This document shows, piece after piece, positions 1 through 7,372 of a stretch of DNA of 15,487 nt. Numbering within the stretch: position 1 is the stretch's first letter; every line of letters begins with the position of its first letter. The stretch covers positions 1 through 15,487 of the forward strand of contig JAQNCU010000027.1 in the NCBI GenBank assembly GCA_029077775.1, read 5' to 3'. The notes under the pieces were generated by a model, which was not told the DNA's origin, did not search any database, and saw nothing but the letters and a program-made list of their open reading frames with translations. The translations under genes were made by a program, and so were the position numbers. Source of the stretch: Acidocella sp. (lineage in GTDB: Bacteria; Pseudomonadota; Alphaproteobacteria; Acetobacterales; Acetobacteraceae).

Positions 1-1
1 A

Positions 2-589
2 GTAGTCGGTACCAGCGATGCGCTGGACCGAGAGAACTATCAGACCATTTACGCCAAAACAGCAGGTGCCCTGGCTGCACCTACAGCGGGACTGCACTTT
101 ACAGAGGAAATATTTACCCGCCTGGCGCAGCGGGAAATTGATCAGGCATGGGTGACACTGCACGTCGGGCTGGGAACATTTCTGCCAGTGGAAGCAGAAA
201 CGCTGGATCAGCATCCCATGCACCATGAGTCATTTTTTATTCCCCGGGCCACTGTGGAACGCATTCGACGGCAACGCGCCAAAACCGGGCGCATGGTGCT
301 GGTGGGCACCACCACGGTTCGCACACTGGAGGCCGCGGCAGAGGAAATAATTGATCCCGCAGTGGCGGCGGCGGATTTTTCGGGGTCAACGAATCTGCTG
401 ATTCAGCCGGGGTATACGTTTAAGATGACCGATGCGTTGATCACCAATTTTCATTTACCGCGCAGCACGCTGCTGGCTCTGGTTGGTGCCCTGGTGGGGT
501 TGGATCGCCTGAAAGAAATTTATCAGCAGGCCATTGTACAGCGCTACCGCTTTTACAGCTTCGGCGATGCGATGCTGATTCTGCCATAA
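2..589 (+). CDS. queA: QueA, tRNA preQ1 ribosyltransferase-isomerase (5' partial)
   Basis: S-adenosylmethionine:tRNA ribosyltransferase-isomerase transfers and isomerises the ribosyl group of SAM onto preQ1 at the tRNA wobble position, giving epoxyqueuosine; it is cytosolic. The reading frame is open from base 2, so the first ATG-like codons inside the window are not the start. The visible 195 residues are the C-terminal part of a protein usually about 340-350 residues long. Family hallmarks are clear: AAPTAGLHFT near residue 27 of the fragment, LHVGLGTF with the following PVE, MHHESFFIP, GTTTVRTLEAA, and the closing block PGYTFKMTDALITNFHLP followed by RSTLLALV and YRFYSFGDAMLI. It ends at a TAA. 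It is transcribed toward the BREX operon, so the two converge. It is a housekeeping gene and marks the chromosomal edge of the defence region. Identity is nearly certain; only the N-terminus is unseen. Confidence 0.97.
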   Translation, partial: VVGTSDALDRENYQTIYAKTAGALAAPTAGLHFTEEIFTRLAQREIDQAWVTLHVGLGTFLPVEAETLDQHPMHHESFFIPRATVERIRRQRAKTGRMVLVGTTTVRTLEAAAEEIIDPAVAAADFSGSTNLLIQPGYTFKMTDALITNFHLPRSTLLALVGALVGLDRLKEIYQQAIVQRYRFYSFGDAMLILP

Positions 590-593
590 TGCC

Positions 594-626
594 GCACGTT
601 CCCGGCGGGGTGCATGACACCCGTGC
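594..626 (+). terminator. Possible stem-loop terminator after queA
   Basis: Five bases after the queA stop, GCACG (594-598) can pair with CGTGC (622-626), and inside it GGTG (609-612) can pair with CACC (618-621) around a CATGA loop. The stem lies where a queA terminator is expected. It is not followed by a run of T (only TCTATT), so intrinsic termination would be weak. No folding energy was computed. Confidence 0.3.
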
Positions 627-713
627 TCTATTCCACCAATAATGAGGGGCTGATGGGCTGTTACCGCCGCCAGGCGCGAGCGCGGGGCAGTAGATGCAGC
701 AGGGGGCCGTATT

Positions 714-751
714 TTGCAGTATTGGCCAGTAATTGCAGTATTGTGCAGTAA
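714..751. repeat. 19-bp tandem repeat, two copies
   Basis: Two adjacent 19-base units beginning TTGCAGTATTG occupy 714-732 and 733-751. They differ only at unit positions 12 and 13 (GC versus TG), so 17 of 19 bases match. A third unit starts with TTGC at 752 and then diverges. Each unit carries CAGTATT and CAGTAA submotifs. It lies between queA and the end of the BREX operon. Function is unknown; it may be a protein-binding array or simply a local duplication. Confidence 0.7.
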
Positions 752-815
752 TTGCGGTGGGGGAGGTTGTCACAGTTGTTTTGCTCTTTAGTGTTCAGTG
801 TGCAGCGGCGGCGGA

Positions 816-863
816 ATCACGCGGAAGCGTCCCGGCTCGCCGTGATGAACTCCGGACGCGGAG
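816..863. other. Pair of short intergenic hairpins
   Basis: ATCACG (816-821) is complementary to CGTGAT (841-846) across a 19-base loop. Four bases later CTCCG (850-854) pairs with CGGAG (859-863) across the four-base loop GACG. The two stems in a row suggest structured intergenic DNA or RNA, on either strand. There is no T-run next to them, so neither looks like a standard intrinsic terminator. Confidence 0.35.
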
Positions 864-878
864 CAGGCGGCGGGGGAA

Positions 879-906
879 GCATTTAGCATTGGGCATTGAG
901 CATGGC
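879..906. repeat. 7-bp GCATTNN tandem repeat
   Basis: GCATTTA, GCATTGG and GCATTGA follow one another from 879 to 899, and a fourth unit starts GCATGGC at 900. This short heptamer array lies in non-coding DNA and the spacing is exact. It may be a small variable tandem repeat. No function can be read from it. Confidence 0.6.
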
Positions 907-998
907 CGCTGCGGGGCCGCCTCGCCCGTTAAACGCGGGTGCACTGTCATGAGCACTGATCACTAATCGATTAACAATACCCGGAGGTGGGTGAGCAG

Positions 999-1075
999 TT
1001 GAGCGGCTGCTGCGGCGAACATGGAAAACCCAAAAACTAATTGCGTCGCCGCTTTGGTCTTCCTTCGCCGCTCAA
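999..1075. repeat. Imperfect inverted repeat in the intergenic region
   Basis: The left arm is TTGAGCGG (999-1006) plus CGGCGAA (1013-1019), separated by the extra hexamer CTGCTG. The right arm TTCGCCGCTCAA (1064-1075) is the complement of the same motif without the hexamer. A second inverted pair, TAATTG (1038-1043) and CAATTA (1073-1078), overlaps it, and CGCCGCT occurs twice between 1045 and 1072. The arrangement looks like a small palindromic interspersed element or the remnant of one. Confidence 0.4.
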
Positions 1076-1254
1076 TTACAGGGCAAAGCCCCCACCGTCT
1101 CGGCCCTTCAAAAACCGGGATCCTTTCCAATCACCATTAATGTCCGCAAGGAAGCAATGGCCACCGCGTTCATTCACGGCGGCTGGAAAGGCATCTTTGC
1201 AACCCACCCACCCATTGAAAAACGCGTTGCCCATGTTAGGTTCTCACAATACCA

Positions 1255-3351
1255 TCATAATTCCGCGATCCTTATGGGCAATCGCAGAATCTCCTGCGCA
1301 CGAGGTACGTCCGCTATGCGTGCCAGAATCATGTCCTTCAGCAGATGATCAGGCAATAGGTCAGCGAATTTCAGAATATCTGCTGCAGGCTCTTTAAGGT
1401 CCCAGTCCGGTGGCGAACTGAAGTCTCGCAGATCCAGAATGGTCTGGTTCAAGCGTTCGATGGAAATATCAGCTTGGAGTCTGATCCAGAAGTTGTCCGC
1501 GCGAAGCGGCGAGTCGATGTGAGGCTGCAGGTACTGCACGACTGTCTGATTTGCAATCAGCCCTCCGAACGTCCACCACTCCAGGGACTGCCCGCGCCGA
1601 GCTATTACCGAGCCATCACCGCAACAAGGCGATAGGTCTTGCCGTAGCTGAGCTATTTGACTCGCCGCACGGCGGGACCATGCCGGACTTTCATCCGTCG
1701 ATAGTAGCACCTCACGAACAGCCGCACATAACTTTGCGGACAGCGGCACGCTCGAACCAAGCCAGCGGGATCGGCCGGATTCCTGCGCCGGCTCAACGTG
1801 CGCGATCTTGCGGTCCCAGTCCAAGTGAGTCACGCGCCATCCACGGCCACCCAGAGCAAGAATGGCCGGACCATCCTTTTTTGCGGCAAATGAAAGTGGG
1901 TGAACGAACCCAACTTCGAGCGTGCCAAACCGCACCTGAAATAGCGGCTGAGAAGTCAATACCGAGAGAAGCTCAGAAAAGTGACGATGCCCTAATCGGC
2001 GTTCCGCCTCTGTGCCAAGATGCATGCGCCCGCCATCTTCACCAAGCAGATTCAGATCCAAGGCGAAGTCAATAATGGCATCCGCGCGGCCATCATTCAT
2101 TTCCGCAAAGGCCTGTACCTTGCCAATCCATGCCGGCCAATCGGAGCGCACAAACCCTGATTCCTGCAGTACAAGCGCCAGGATTTGTTGAACAAATACA
2201 TGGTAAGGGATCGGCGGCGGAATGACTTGCTCAACAAAGCCTTGAGACCACATTCCAAGCAGTGCTGCGCTCTGGAGCAATGCGAAATCGTGCGTCGCCA
2301 AAATCAGGCAATTGCGATGAGTATTGTCGCGGCGTCCAGTTCGTCCCATGCGCTGAAGAAAGCTTGCGACAGTTGATGGGGCATCGATCTGGATGACCCG
2401 ATCCAGATCACCCACATCGACACCCAGTTCCAGCACGCTGGTTGCCACAATGACACAGTCGGTTTCAGACGCGAATGCCCGCTCAGCACGGCGGCGCTGG
2501 TCCTTGCTCAATGAACTATGCGTGACGAAAACCTTCATCTCAAGTTGCTTTAGCTCGACCCCAAGCTCCTCCGCTCGGGCACGACTATCCACAAATACAA
2601 GGCGTTTCTCACCGCGGTGCAGGCGTGATAGCACGACGGCCGCATTCTTGATGGATCCCACGAAGTCCAATTGAACCTCAGCCGCTCTGACCGGCCCCGC
2701 CGGAGGACACACAACGCAACCTTGCTGGGTGCTTCCTGCGGTCAGCCAGCGCAATAGTTGCTCAGGATTGCCAACGGTCGCCGACAGGCCTATCCGCTGG
2801 ATATCCCGCCCGGCCAAGCGTGAGACGCGTTGCAGCACCGAGAGCATGTGCCAACCCCGATCATCGCCGGCGAAGGCGTGCAGTTCATCAACGATAACCG
2901 CTCGAATCTGGGCGAATAGCGCCACCGGATCGGTCTTTGTTGAAACCAGCATGACCTCAAGCGATTCTGGCGTGGTCAACAGGATGTCGGGCTGCTCCCG
3001 GTTGATACGTGCTTTTTCGGTCGGTGATGTGTCTCCATGCCAGACCGAACAGGTTCGACCGACAAGGGTCGCGTAACGTTCAAGCCGGACATGCAGGTTG
3101 TTCAGCAGCGCTCGAATCGGGCACAGGTAAAGAACACTTAAGCCGCGCCAATCTTCGCTGAGCATCCGTGAAAGGATCGGCAGCATCGCCGCTTCGGTTT
3201 TCCCGCCGGCAGTGGGCGCTATGACCACCGCATTGTCGCCCCTGAGCACAACAGGGATGACCTCCTCCTGAAATGGCCGCAATTCGTGCCAACCAAGGCT
3301 GTTGACGACATGGTGCTGCAGGCCGGGATGGAGAAAATCGAACGCGGCCAC
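1255..3351 (-). CDS. brxHI: BrxHI, Lhr-like DEAD/DEAH-box helicase of BREX
   Basis: This is a superfamily 2 helicase of the Lhr-like type found as the accessory helicase of BREX type 2 and related loci. It is presumed to act on DNA during defence, but its exact job is not established. Residue numbers are for a GTG start at 3351 (698 residues). Motif I APTAGGKT is at about 45-52, motif II DELH at 155-158, motif III SAT at 190-192, a HSSLSKDQR block near 278, motif V ATSVLELGVDVGD just before 320, and motif VI QRMGRTGRR near 333-341. The C-terminal 300 or so residues are the family's extra region. I prefer GTG 3351 because GAGGTGA (3357-3363) lies five bases upstream; the GTG at 3360 falls inside that ribosome-binding sequence. 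This is the last gene of the operon and its ribosome-binding site overlaps the brxD stop. Length is typical. Confidence 0.9.
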   Translation of the reverse strand: MAAFDFLHPGLQHHVVNSLGWHELRPFQEEVIPVVLRGDNAVVIAPTAGGKTEAAMLPILSRMLSEDWRGLSVLYLCPIRALLNNLHVRLERYATLVGRTCSVWHGDTSPTEKARINREQPDILLTTPESLEVMLVSTKTDPVALFAQIRAVIVDELHAFAGDDRGWHMLSVLQRVSRLAGRDIQRIGLSATVGNPEQLLRWLTAGSTQQGCVVCPPAGPVRAAEVQLDFVGSIKNAAVVLSRLHRGEKRLVFVDSRARAEELGVELKQLEMKVFVTHSSLSKDQRRRAERAFASETDCVIVATSVLELGVDVGDLDRVIQIDAPSTVASFLQRMGRTGRRDNTHRNCLILATHDFALLQSAALLGMWSQGFVEQVIPPPIPYHVFVQQILALVLQESGFVRSDWPAWIGKVQAFAEMNDGRADAIIDFALDLNLLGEDGGRMHLGTEAERRLGHRHFSELLSVLTSQPLFQVRFGTLEVGFVHPLSFAAKKDGPAILALGGRGWRVTHLDWDRKIAHVEPAQESGRSRWLGSSVPLSAKLCAAVREVLLSTDESPAWSRRAASQIAQLRQDLSPCCGDGSVIARRGQSLEWWTFGGLIANQTVVQYLQPHIDSPLRADNFWIRLQADISIERLNQTILDLRDFSSPPDWDLKEPAADILKFADLLPDHLLKDMILARIADVPRAQEILRLPIRIAEL

Positions 3352-3356
3352 GAATG

Positions 3357-3363
3357 TCACCTC
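3357..3363 (-). promoter_or_regulatory. Ribosome-binding site deciding the brxHI start
   Basis: GAGGTGA on the minus strand lies five bases before GTG 3351 and overlaps the brxD TGA (3362-3364). It favours GTG 3351 over the longer frame from GTG 3360, and suggests that brxHI translation is coupled to the end of brxD. Confidence 0.65.
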
Positions 3364-4681
3364 ATGTCAATTCTATTTCATCAACACTGTTTGCGGATGC
3401 GGCGTGGCGCTCAGTTGGCGTAAGCTCCGTGTCTTGAATTGTCAGCTTGTAGTGCTGATGCGGGTCGAACTCGGCGAACTGATCGACACGATCCAATATT
3501 TCGGCTACCAGCTTCTTTAAGAAAATGCGCGGGGCCACTCCAATCTTGCCGCCCAATCTACCGGCAACAGCGCGGGCAAGTTCATCAATGTATGCATTCC
3601 CGACCTTGGCCGCGAGACGATCCGGCGCACTGGCGTGCATCACATAGACATCGCGTACCTTCCGGCCCACTTCGCACAACCGGCCGAAGTCGAACGCGGA
3701 GAGTCGAATCTGCACCGCGCGCGGATTATCAAATTTAGCATCCGTCTGAAAATCCACATGCAGCCTCTGGGCCAGAGGTTCCAATCGCTGCGCCCCCTGC
3801 GGCCCCTCGTAAAACGCCCCGGTTCCAGTGATCAGAAGGTAAAGCCCCGGAAAGCGGCCGGAGTCAATGTCATCAATAAGCTGGCGCAGGGCGTTGAGGC
3901 TTTTGTCACGCATATCGCCGCGGACGCGCTGGATTGTTTCCACTTCATCAAGTACCAGATAAAGCCCGGCATGGCCGGAGTCGCGCAAAACCGTCAAGAG
4001 GCCCTGCAGAAAGCTCATGGCACCAAAATGATCGATCTCGCCTTTTACCCCAACCTGCCGTTTGCTGCCTGCGGCGACATTGGGTTGTCCCGCCAGCCAC
4101 GCCGCGATGGCGTCGGCTACAGCCGCATCACCGGACGCCCGCGCCGTGTGATAGCCGCGCAGCGCCACGGCAAACATTGGCGCGGACTGCGTCACGACGG
4201 CCAGTCGCTTCTCCATTAAGGCGTTAGACCGCTCCAACAACTGCCTCTGATCGCCATTAGAAATATTGCCTTCAGCCAGCACATCCTCTTCCAACGTGAA
4301 AAACCAGCCATCGAGAATGTTTCGCAGGGCACCCGTCGGCGTGTCCGGCGTACCTAACCGCTCCATGAGGCGGCGATAAACCGTTTCGAGCCGATGCAGA
4401 GGCGTCTCGGTTTCAGATATCTGCACTTCTGAAGTGGCAAATCCCATCTGTCTGGCTCGTTCCGCCAGCCACCGTGAGAAAAAGGTTTTGCCGGTGCCGT
4501 ACTCACCACGAACCGCCTTGAATTTGGCCCCGCCGGCCTTGATTCCTTCCAGTTCTTCACCCAATGTAGCCGCGAAGCGATCCAGCCCCACAGCCAGCAA
4601 ATCAAGGCTTTGCATCGGAACCGTGCCGCGGCGCAGGGCATCCATCATTTCATCGCGGCGTTGGCGGCTAATATTTTTCAT
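3362..4681 (-). CDS. brxD: BrxD, BREX ATP-binding protein
   Basis: BrxD is the AAA-type ATPase that accompanies BrxHI in BREX type 2 and type 6 loci; its biochemical role is not settled. From ATG 4681 the protein has 439 residues. The N-terminus has the family block DALRRGTVP followed by LAVGLDRF. Walker A GEYGTGKT is at about 59-66 and Walker B LYLVLDE at about 240-246, followed by VETIQR. The C-terminal half contains a LITGTGAFYEG segment and a final region rich in helices. A TTG at 4693 would add four residues, but AAGG (4695-4698) sits directly against it. From ATG 4681 the same AAGG is 13 bases away, so neither start is ideal. The gene begins within 20 bases of the pglZ stop and ends next to brxHI, as expected for one operon. 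Confidence 0.9.
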   Translation of the reverse strand: MKNISRQRRDEMMDALRRGTVPMQSLDLLAVGLDRFAATLGEELEGIKAGGAKFKAVRGEYGTGKTFFSRWLAERARQMGFATSEVQISETETPLHRLETVYRRLMERLGTPDTPTGALRNILDGWFFTLEEDVLAEGNISNGDQRQLLERSNALMEKRLAVVTQSAPMFAVALRGYHTARASGDAAVADAIAAWLAGQPNVAAGSKRQVGVKGEIDHFGAMSFLQGLLTVLRDSGHAGLYLVLDEVETIQRVRGDMRDKSLNALRQLIDDIDSGRFPGLYLLITGTGAFYEGPQGAQRLEPLAQRLHVDFQTDAKFDNPRAVQIRLSAFDFGRLCEVGRKVRDVYVMHASAPDRLAAKVGNAYIDELARAVAGRLGGKIGVAPRIFLKKLVAEILDRVDQFAEFDPHQHYKLTIQDTELTPTERHAASANSVDEIELT

Positions 4682-4696
4682 GCGGTCAACCAAACC

Positions 4697-7366
4697 TTAT
4701 GGGTCCAACTCAAACTGTCTTTTCAACAGCGTCACATTTAACTCCACCTTATTGGCCGCGTCCTGACGATCCAGGATGGCGTAACCCTCAACGTTCAGCA
4801 GGCGCTGCATCCCCGCCAAAAAGCCCGGCAGTCGATGCTCGGGCATGGCAATGGCACTGGCCAGCGCCGGAATGGTCATCGAACCACCGCGGCTTGCCAA
4901 CGCAACCAGCAGGTGTTGGAACTTTACTTCATCCACGGATACCCGACCAGCGAGTTTCCTCTGAACCGCAAATACATCGCTTTGCAGCAATGCTCTGATC
5001 CAGAGTTCTTCCGGTGCTGCCGCCGCCGGGGTTGTTTTAGGCTGGTCGAACAGTGTCGGCGGCGCGGCCTTTTGCTTTGCCGGGCGAGGCGGCTCCACAA
5101 CCAGCCTCGCCACGGGCCTGGCGGCCATAGGCTCGGCCCACCACAAGGGAATATCCCCTGGCAATTCCTCAAAGTCGTCTGGAACATGAAGTTCCGGCCA
5201 GAGAATGCTCACCGGGATAAGCATTTCCTGCGGCGACACGCCGCCATGATAGCCATTTTTTTTCGGGCCGTAGCGCACCAATTCGGACCAGGGCACAATC
5301 ACCCGCCCTCCATCCGGCAATACCACCCGCGGGGAGCTGATCTCCAACTCGCCCTTCGCCACCTCGCCGCCAGGCCGACGCCAACGAAGTCCATCGGTCG
5401 CCTCACGGCCCTCGGTTTGACGGTCGAGAATATGGCCGTGATCGCTCAACAGCACGACCAGCCGACCCGCCGCTTTGGCCTCGGCCAGGATTGGCTCCAG
5501 CACGCGAATGTGCTGCATTTTCCAGATCGCATCCATCTGGTCCCCCTTGTCCAGATGGTCATCCACCGCATTGATCACAATGCCCACGACGCGCTGCTTT
5601 TTTTCTGCCAGCGCCTCTCGAATATCCCCCGCCAAACTGGAATCTTCATCACCCTCCAGCGCTGCTTTGTGGAACAGCTTGGGCAGATAACCCGGCTGTG
5701 ACAATTGGGTCAACGCTCGATGGGCTGCGAATCCATGGACTTCATCAAAGGCCTGTCCACGTTTTAACGATCCGCACAGAAGGCTCGTGCGGCACACTTC
5801 GGTTACCGAGGGGAGAGCAGTTATACCGATCATACGACTGGGCCCCGGGGCGAACCCCAACTCAATCCAGTTGTGGGATTTAATATCGGAAACCAGCTCG
5901 CGGAAAACCGCCCAGCTCATCCCATCGACCAGAAGAAGCAACACGGGTTGCTTCGCCATCGCTTTGGCAACCACCTCATCGAGTATCTGCTCAACGGGGA
6001 TCAGGCCAGAAGATATATCTCCGGCCGCGTGCTGATCGGCAACGGCCTGCCCGAACTTAAGATTCTCGCCCTCGCGCAGTTCCGTGACACGATCCACCAA
6101 ATGTACGTACGCTGCGGCCAGGTCTTTGTTTGGCTCTCCGCCGCGCAAAACCTGGCGTGACCAATCCACGAACCCGCCATCGCCTGCGTATCCCCGTGCG
6201 CTGGCCTGAAGGCTGAAGGCCGCCGCGTGGTCGCCAGCGTTCTGATCCGCCAGCCAACGCGCCAGCCGAATGGCCATCTCCGCACGTTCCATCCGGCGAC
6301 CACCTTCACGCCCCTTCCGATGTTGCAGGGCGCTGCCATACATATTTCGCAGTTCTCCCGAAATGGTGATCGCGCGGGCGTCAATATGCGCCGCCAGAGC
6401 CTGCCCCAGACGGGACAGCCTCTGCTCAAAGCCGCTATCAAGTTCGCTGCTGCGCCAGGCGTGGCTTGCCGCGCCAATATTGTCCAGTATCTTCTCCGCC
6501 TCATCAATACAGCGCCGCTGGGTCGCATTGGATAGCTGGGCCGCTGCGATAACCGCCGCGTCGCGCCACCGCTGGGCAATGTCAGCCGACACATTGCCCG
6601 TGCCAATATAGCCTTCCAAACGGCCCGCCGCCTTGTCCAATTCGCGCCCGACATCTTCGTGATAAACGACATCCATTACCAGGCCAATGGCCAGGAGGTT
6701 TGATCCGTATGCTCCATCAATACAGCCTAAGACAATGCGGGCGGTATCCCCAGCAGTTTTCGCTATCCAAGTTCTGGCCTCATCGCGGAACTCCCTTGGG
6801 CATGCTTGCCATCGCTCCGCCAGACCACATTCCGCGGCACAACATAGAATTTCGACAACATCTGGATGTGCTCCAGAAAAGCCCAGCCGCTCGGAAAGTA
6901 GAATCCCCCACACCGTATCCGCGTCCACCAGCCCGCCGGCAACCGGTTGAAAATCTTGATTGCCAGCGTGTTCGAGCAGCATTTCGGCAAGGAACGCATG
7001 TTGAGTAATCCGCGGATCAAGCTGCTTGGCATTGAACAATGACCGGACAATCTCCCACTTGTTAATCGGGTGTAGCTTCCGCAACGCCATGCGCACAAGG
7101 ATGTCGTCGCTGACTTTTCCTTCTTCCAAGGGTGTGACCAGCACGGTTGCCGCCGCAGTCTCGGGGGCGTTTTGTAGAGCCAGGCGCATTTGCAAGGGCG
7201 AATCACACTGATACACGGCGACCTGATCGTTCCCTGTTCCATGAATCTCCGGTCCCGTCCATTTCCCGGGCGAGAAGATGCCGAACACCCCTGCACTGGG
7301 TGCCTTGTCGCGAATTGCCCGGATCTGAGCCCGGATGACCTCAATGGATGGGCTGGCTGTTACCAT
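4697..7366 (-). CDS. pglZ: PglZ, alkaline-phosphatase-fold BREX protein
   Basis: PglZ is the signature protein of all BREX/Pgl systems. It has an alkaline-phosphatase-superfamily domain thought to bind metal and act in the BREX complex; its substrate is uncertain. The protein has 889 residues. The N-terminal half is helical and family-specific. The PglZ domain starts near residue 474 with LLLLVDGMSW (candidate metal-ligand D481). It continues with SVTEVCRTSLLCG around 520-532, NAVDDHLDKGD around 599-609, the SDHGH motif at 641-645, and YHGGVSPQEMLIP near 706-717, which supplies a further histidine (H707). All expected metal-site motifs appear intact. A helical C-terminal tail ends in FELDP. 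The start ATG 7366 has a good ribosome-binding sequence (GAGGAA) inside the end of pglY, only six bases beyond the pglY stop. Length and motif order fit the BREX-2 type. Confidence 0.95.
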   Translation of the reverse strand: MVTASPSIEVIRAQIRAIRDKAPSAGVFGIFSPGKWTGPEIHGTGNDQVAVYQCDSPLQMRLALQNAPETAAATVLVTPLEEGKVSDDILVRMALRKLHPINKWEIVRSLFNAKQLDPRITQHAFLAEMLLEHAGNQDFQPVAGGLVDADTVWGILLSERLGFSGAHPDVVEILCCAAECGLAERWQACPREFRDEARTWIAKTAGDTARIVLGCIDGAYGSNLLAIGLVMDVVYHEDVGRELDKAAGRLEGYIGTGNVSADIAQRWRDAAVIAAAQLSNATQRRCIDEAEKILDNIGAASHAWRSSELDSGFEQRLSRLGQALAAHIDARAITISGELRNMYGSALQHRKGREGGRRMERAEMAIRLARWLADQNAGDHAAAFSLQASARGYAGDGGFVDWSRQVLRGGEPNKDLAAAYVHLVDRVTELREGENLKFGQAVADQHAAGDISSGLIPVEQILDEVVAKAMAKQPVLLLLVDGMSWAVFRELVSDIKSHNWIELGFAPGPSRMIGITALPSVTEVCRTSLLCGSLKRGQAFDEVHGFAAHRALTQLSQPGYLPKLFHKAALEGDEDSSLAGDIREALAEKKQRVVGIVINAVDDHLDKGDQMDAIWKMQHIRVLEPILAEAKAAGRLVVLLSDHGHILDRQTEGREATDGLRWRRPGGEVAKGELEISSPRVVLPDGGRVIVPWSELVRYGPKKNGYHGGVSPQEMLIPVSILWPELHVPDDFEELPGDIPLWWAEPMAARPVARLVVEPPRPAKQKAAPPTLFDQPKTTPAAAAPEELWIRALLQSDVFAVQRKLAGRVSVDEVKFQHLLVALASRGGSMTIPALASAIAMPEHRLPGFLAGMQRLLNVEGYAILDRQDAANKVELNVTLLKRQFELDP

Positions 7367-7372
7367 AAACTT

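Larger units (their letters stand above)
590..1254. other. Gene-free intergenic region between queA and brxHI
   Basis: These 665 bases separate two convergent transcription units. The small reading frames across it show no recognisable motifs and are mostly low-complexity or Arg/Ser/Pro-rich, as expected of chance frames. No tRNA, rRNA or CRISPR pattern was seen. What is visible is a set of repeats and hairpins, listed separately, plus a further stem near the brxHI side: GCCACCG (1160-1166) against CGGCGGC (1177-1183). On the minus strand that stem forms seven pairs including one G-U, with no U-tract after it. The region may contain the terminators of both units. Confidence 0.7.

Noticed and set aside
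714..751. CRISPR array
   Set aside because: The units are directly adjacent 19-mers with no spacers, and no cas gene is seen.
733..966. 77-residue plus-strand reading frame in the intergenic region
   Set aside because: No motif, biased Arg/Ala/Ser composition, no ribosome-binding sequence, and it crosses repeats and hairpins. Most likely chance.
1081..1091. GGGC-AAA-GCCC mini-hairpin as a terminator
   Set aside because: The stem is only four base pairs with a three-base loop and has no T-run on either side.
1041..1397. 118-residue plus-strand reading frame
   Set aside because: It overlaps the certain brxHI 3' end on the other strand, has no recognisable domain, and has no clear ribosome-binding site.
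4835..5701. Plus-strand reading frame of 288 residues
   Set aside because: Antisense to the PglZ catalytic domain, His/Arg-rich, no motifs; a shadow frame.
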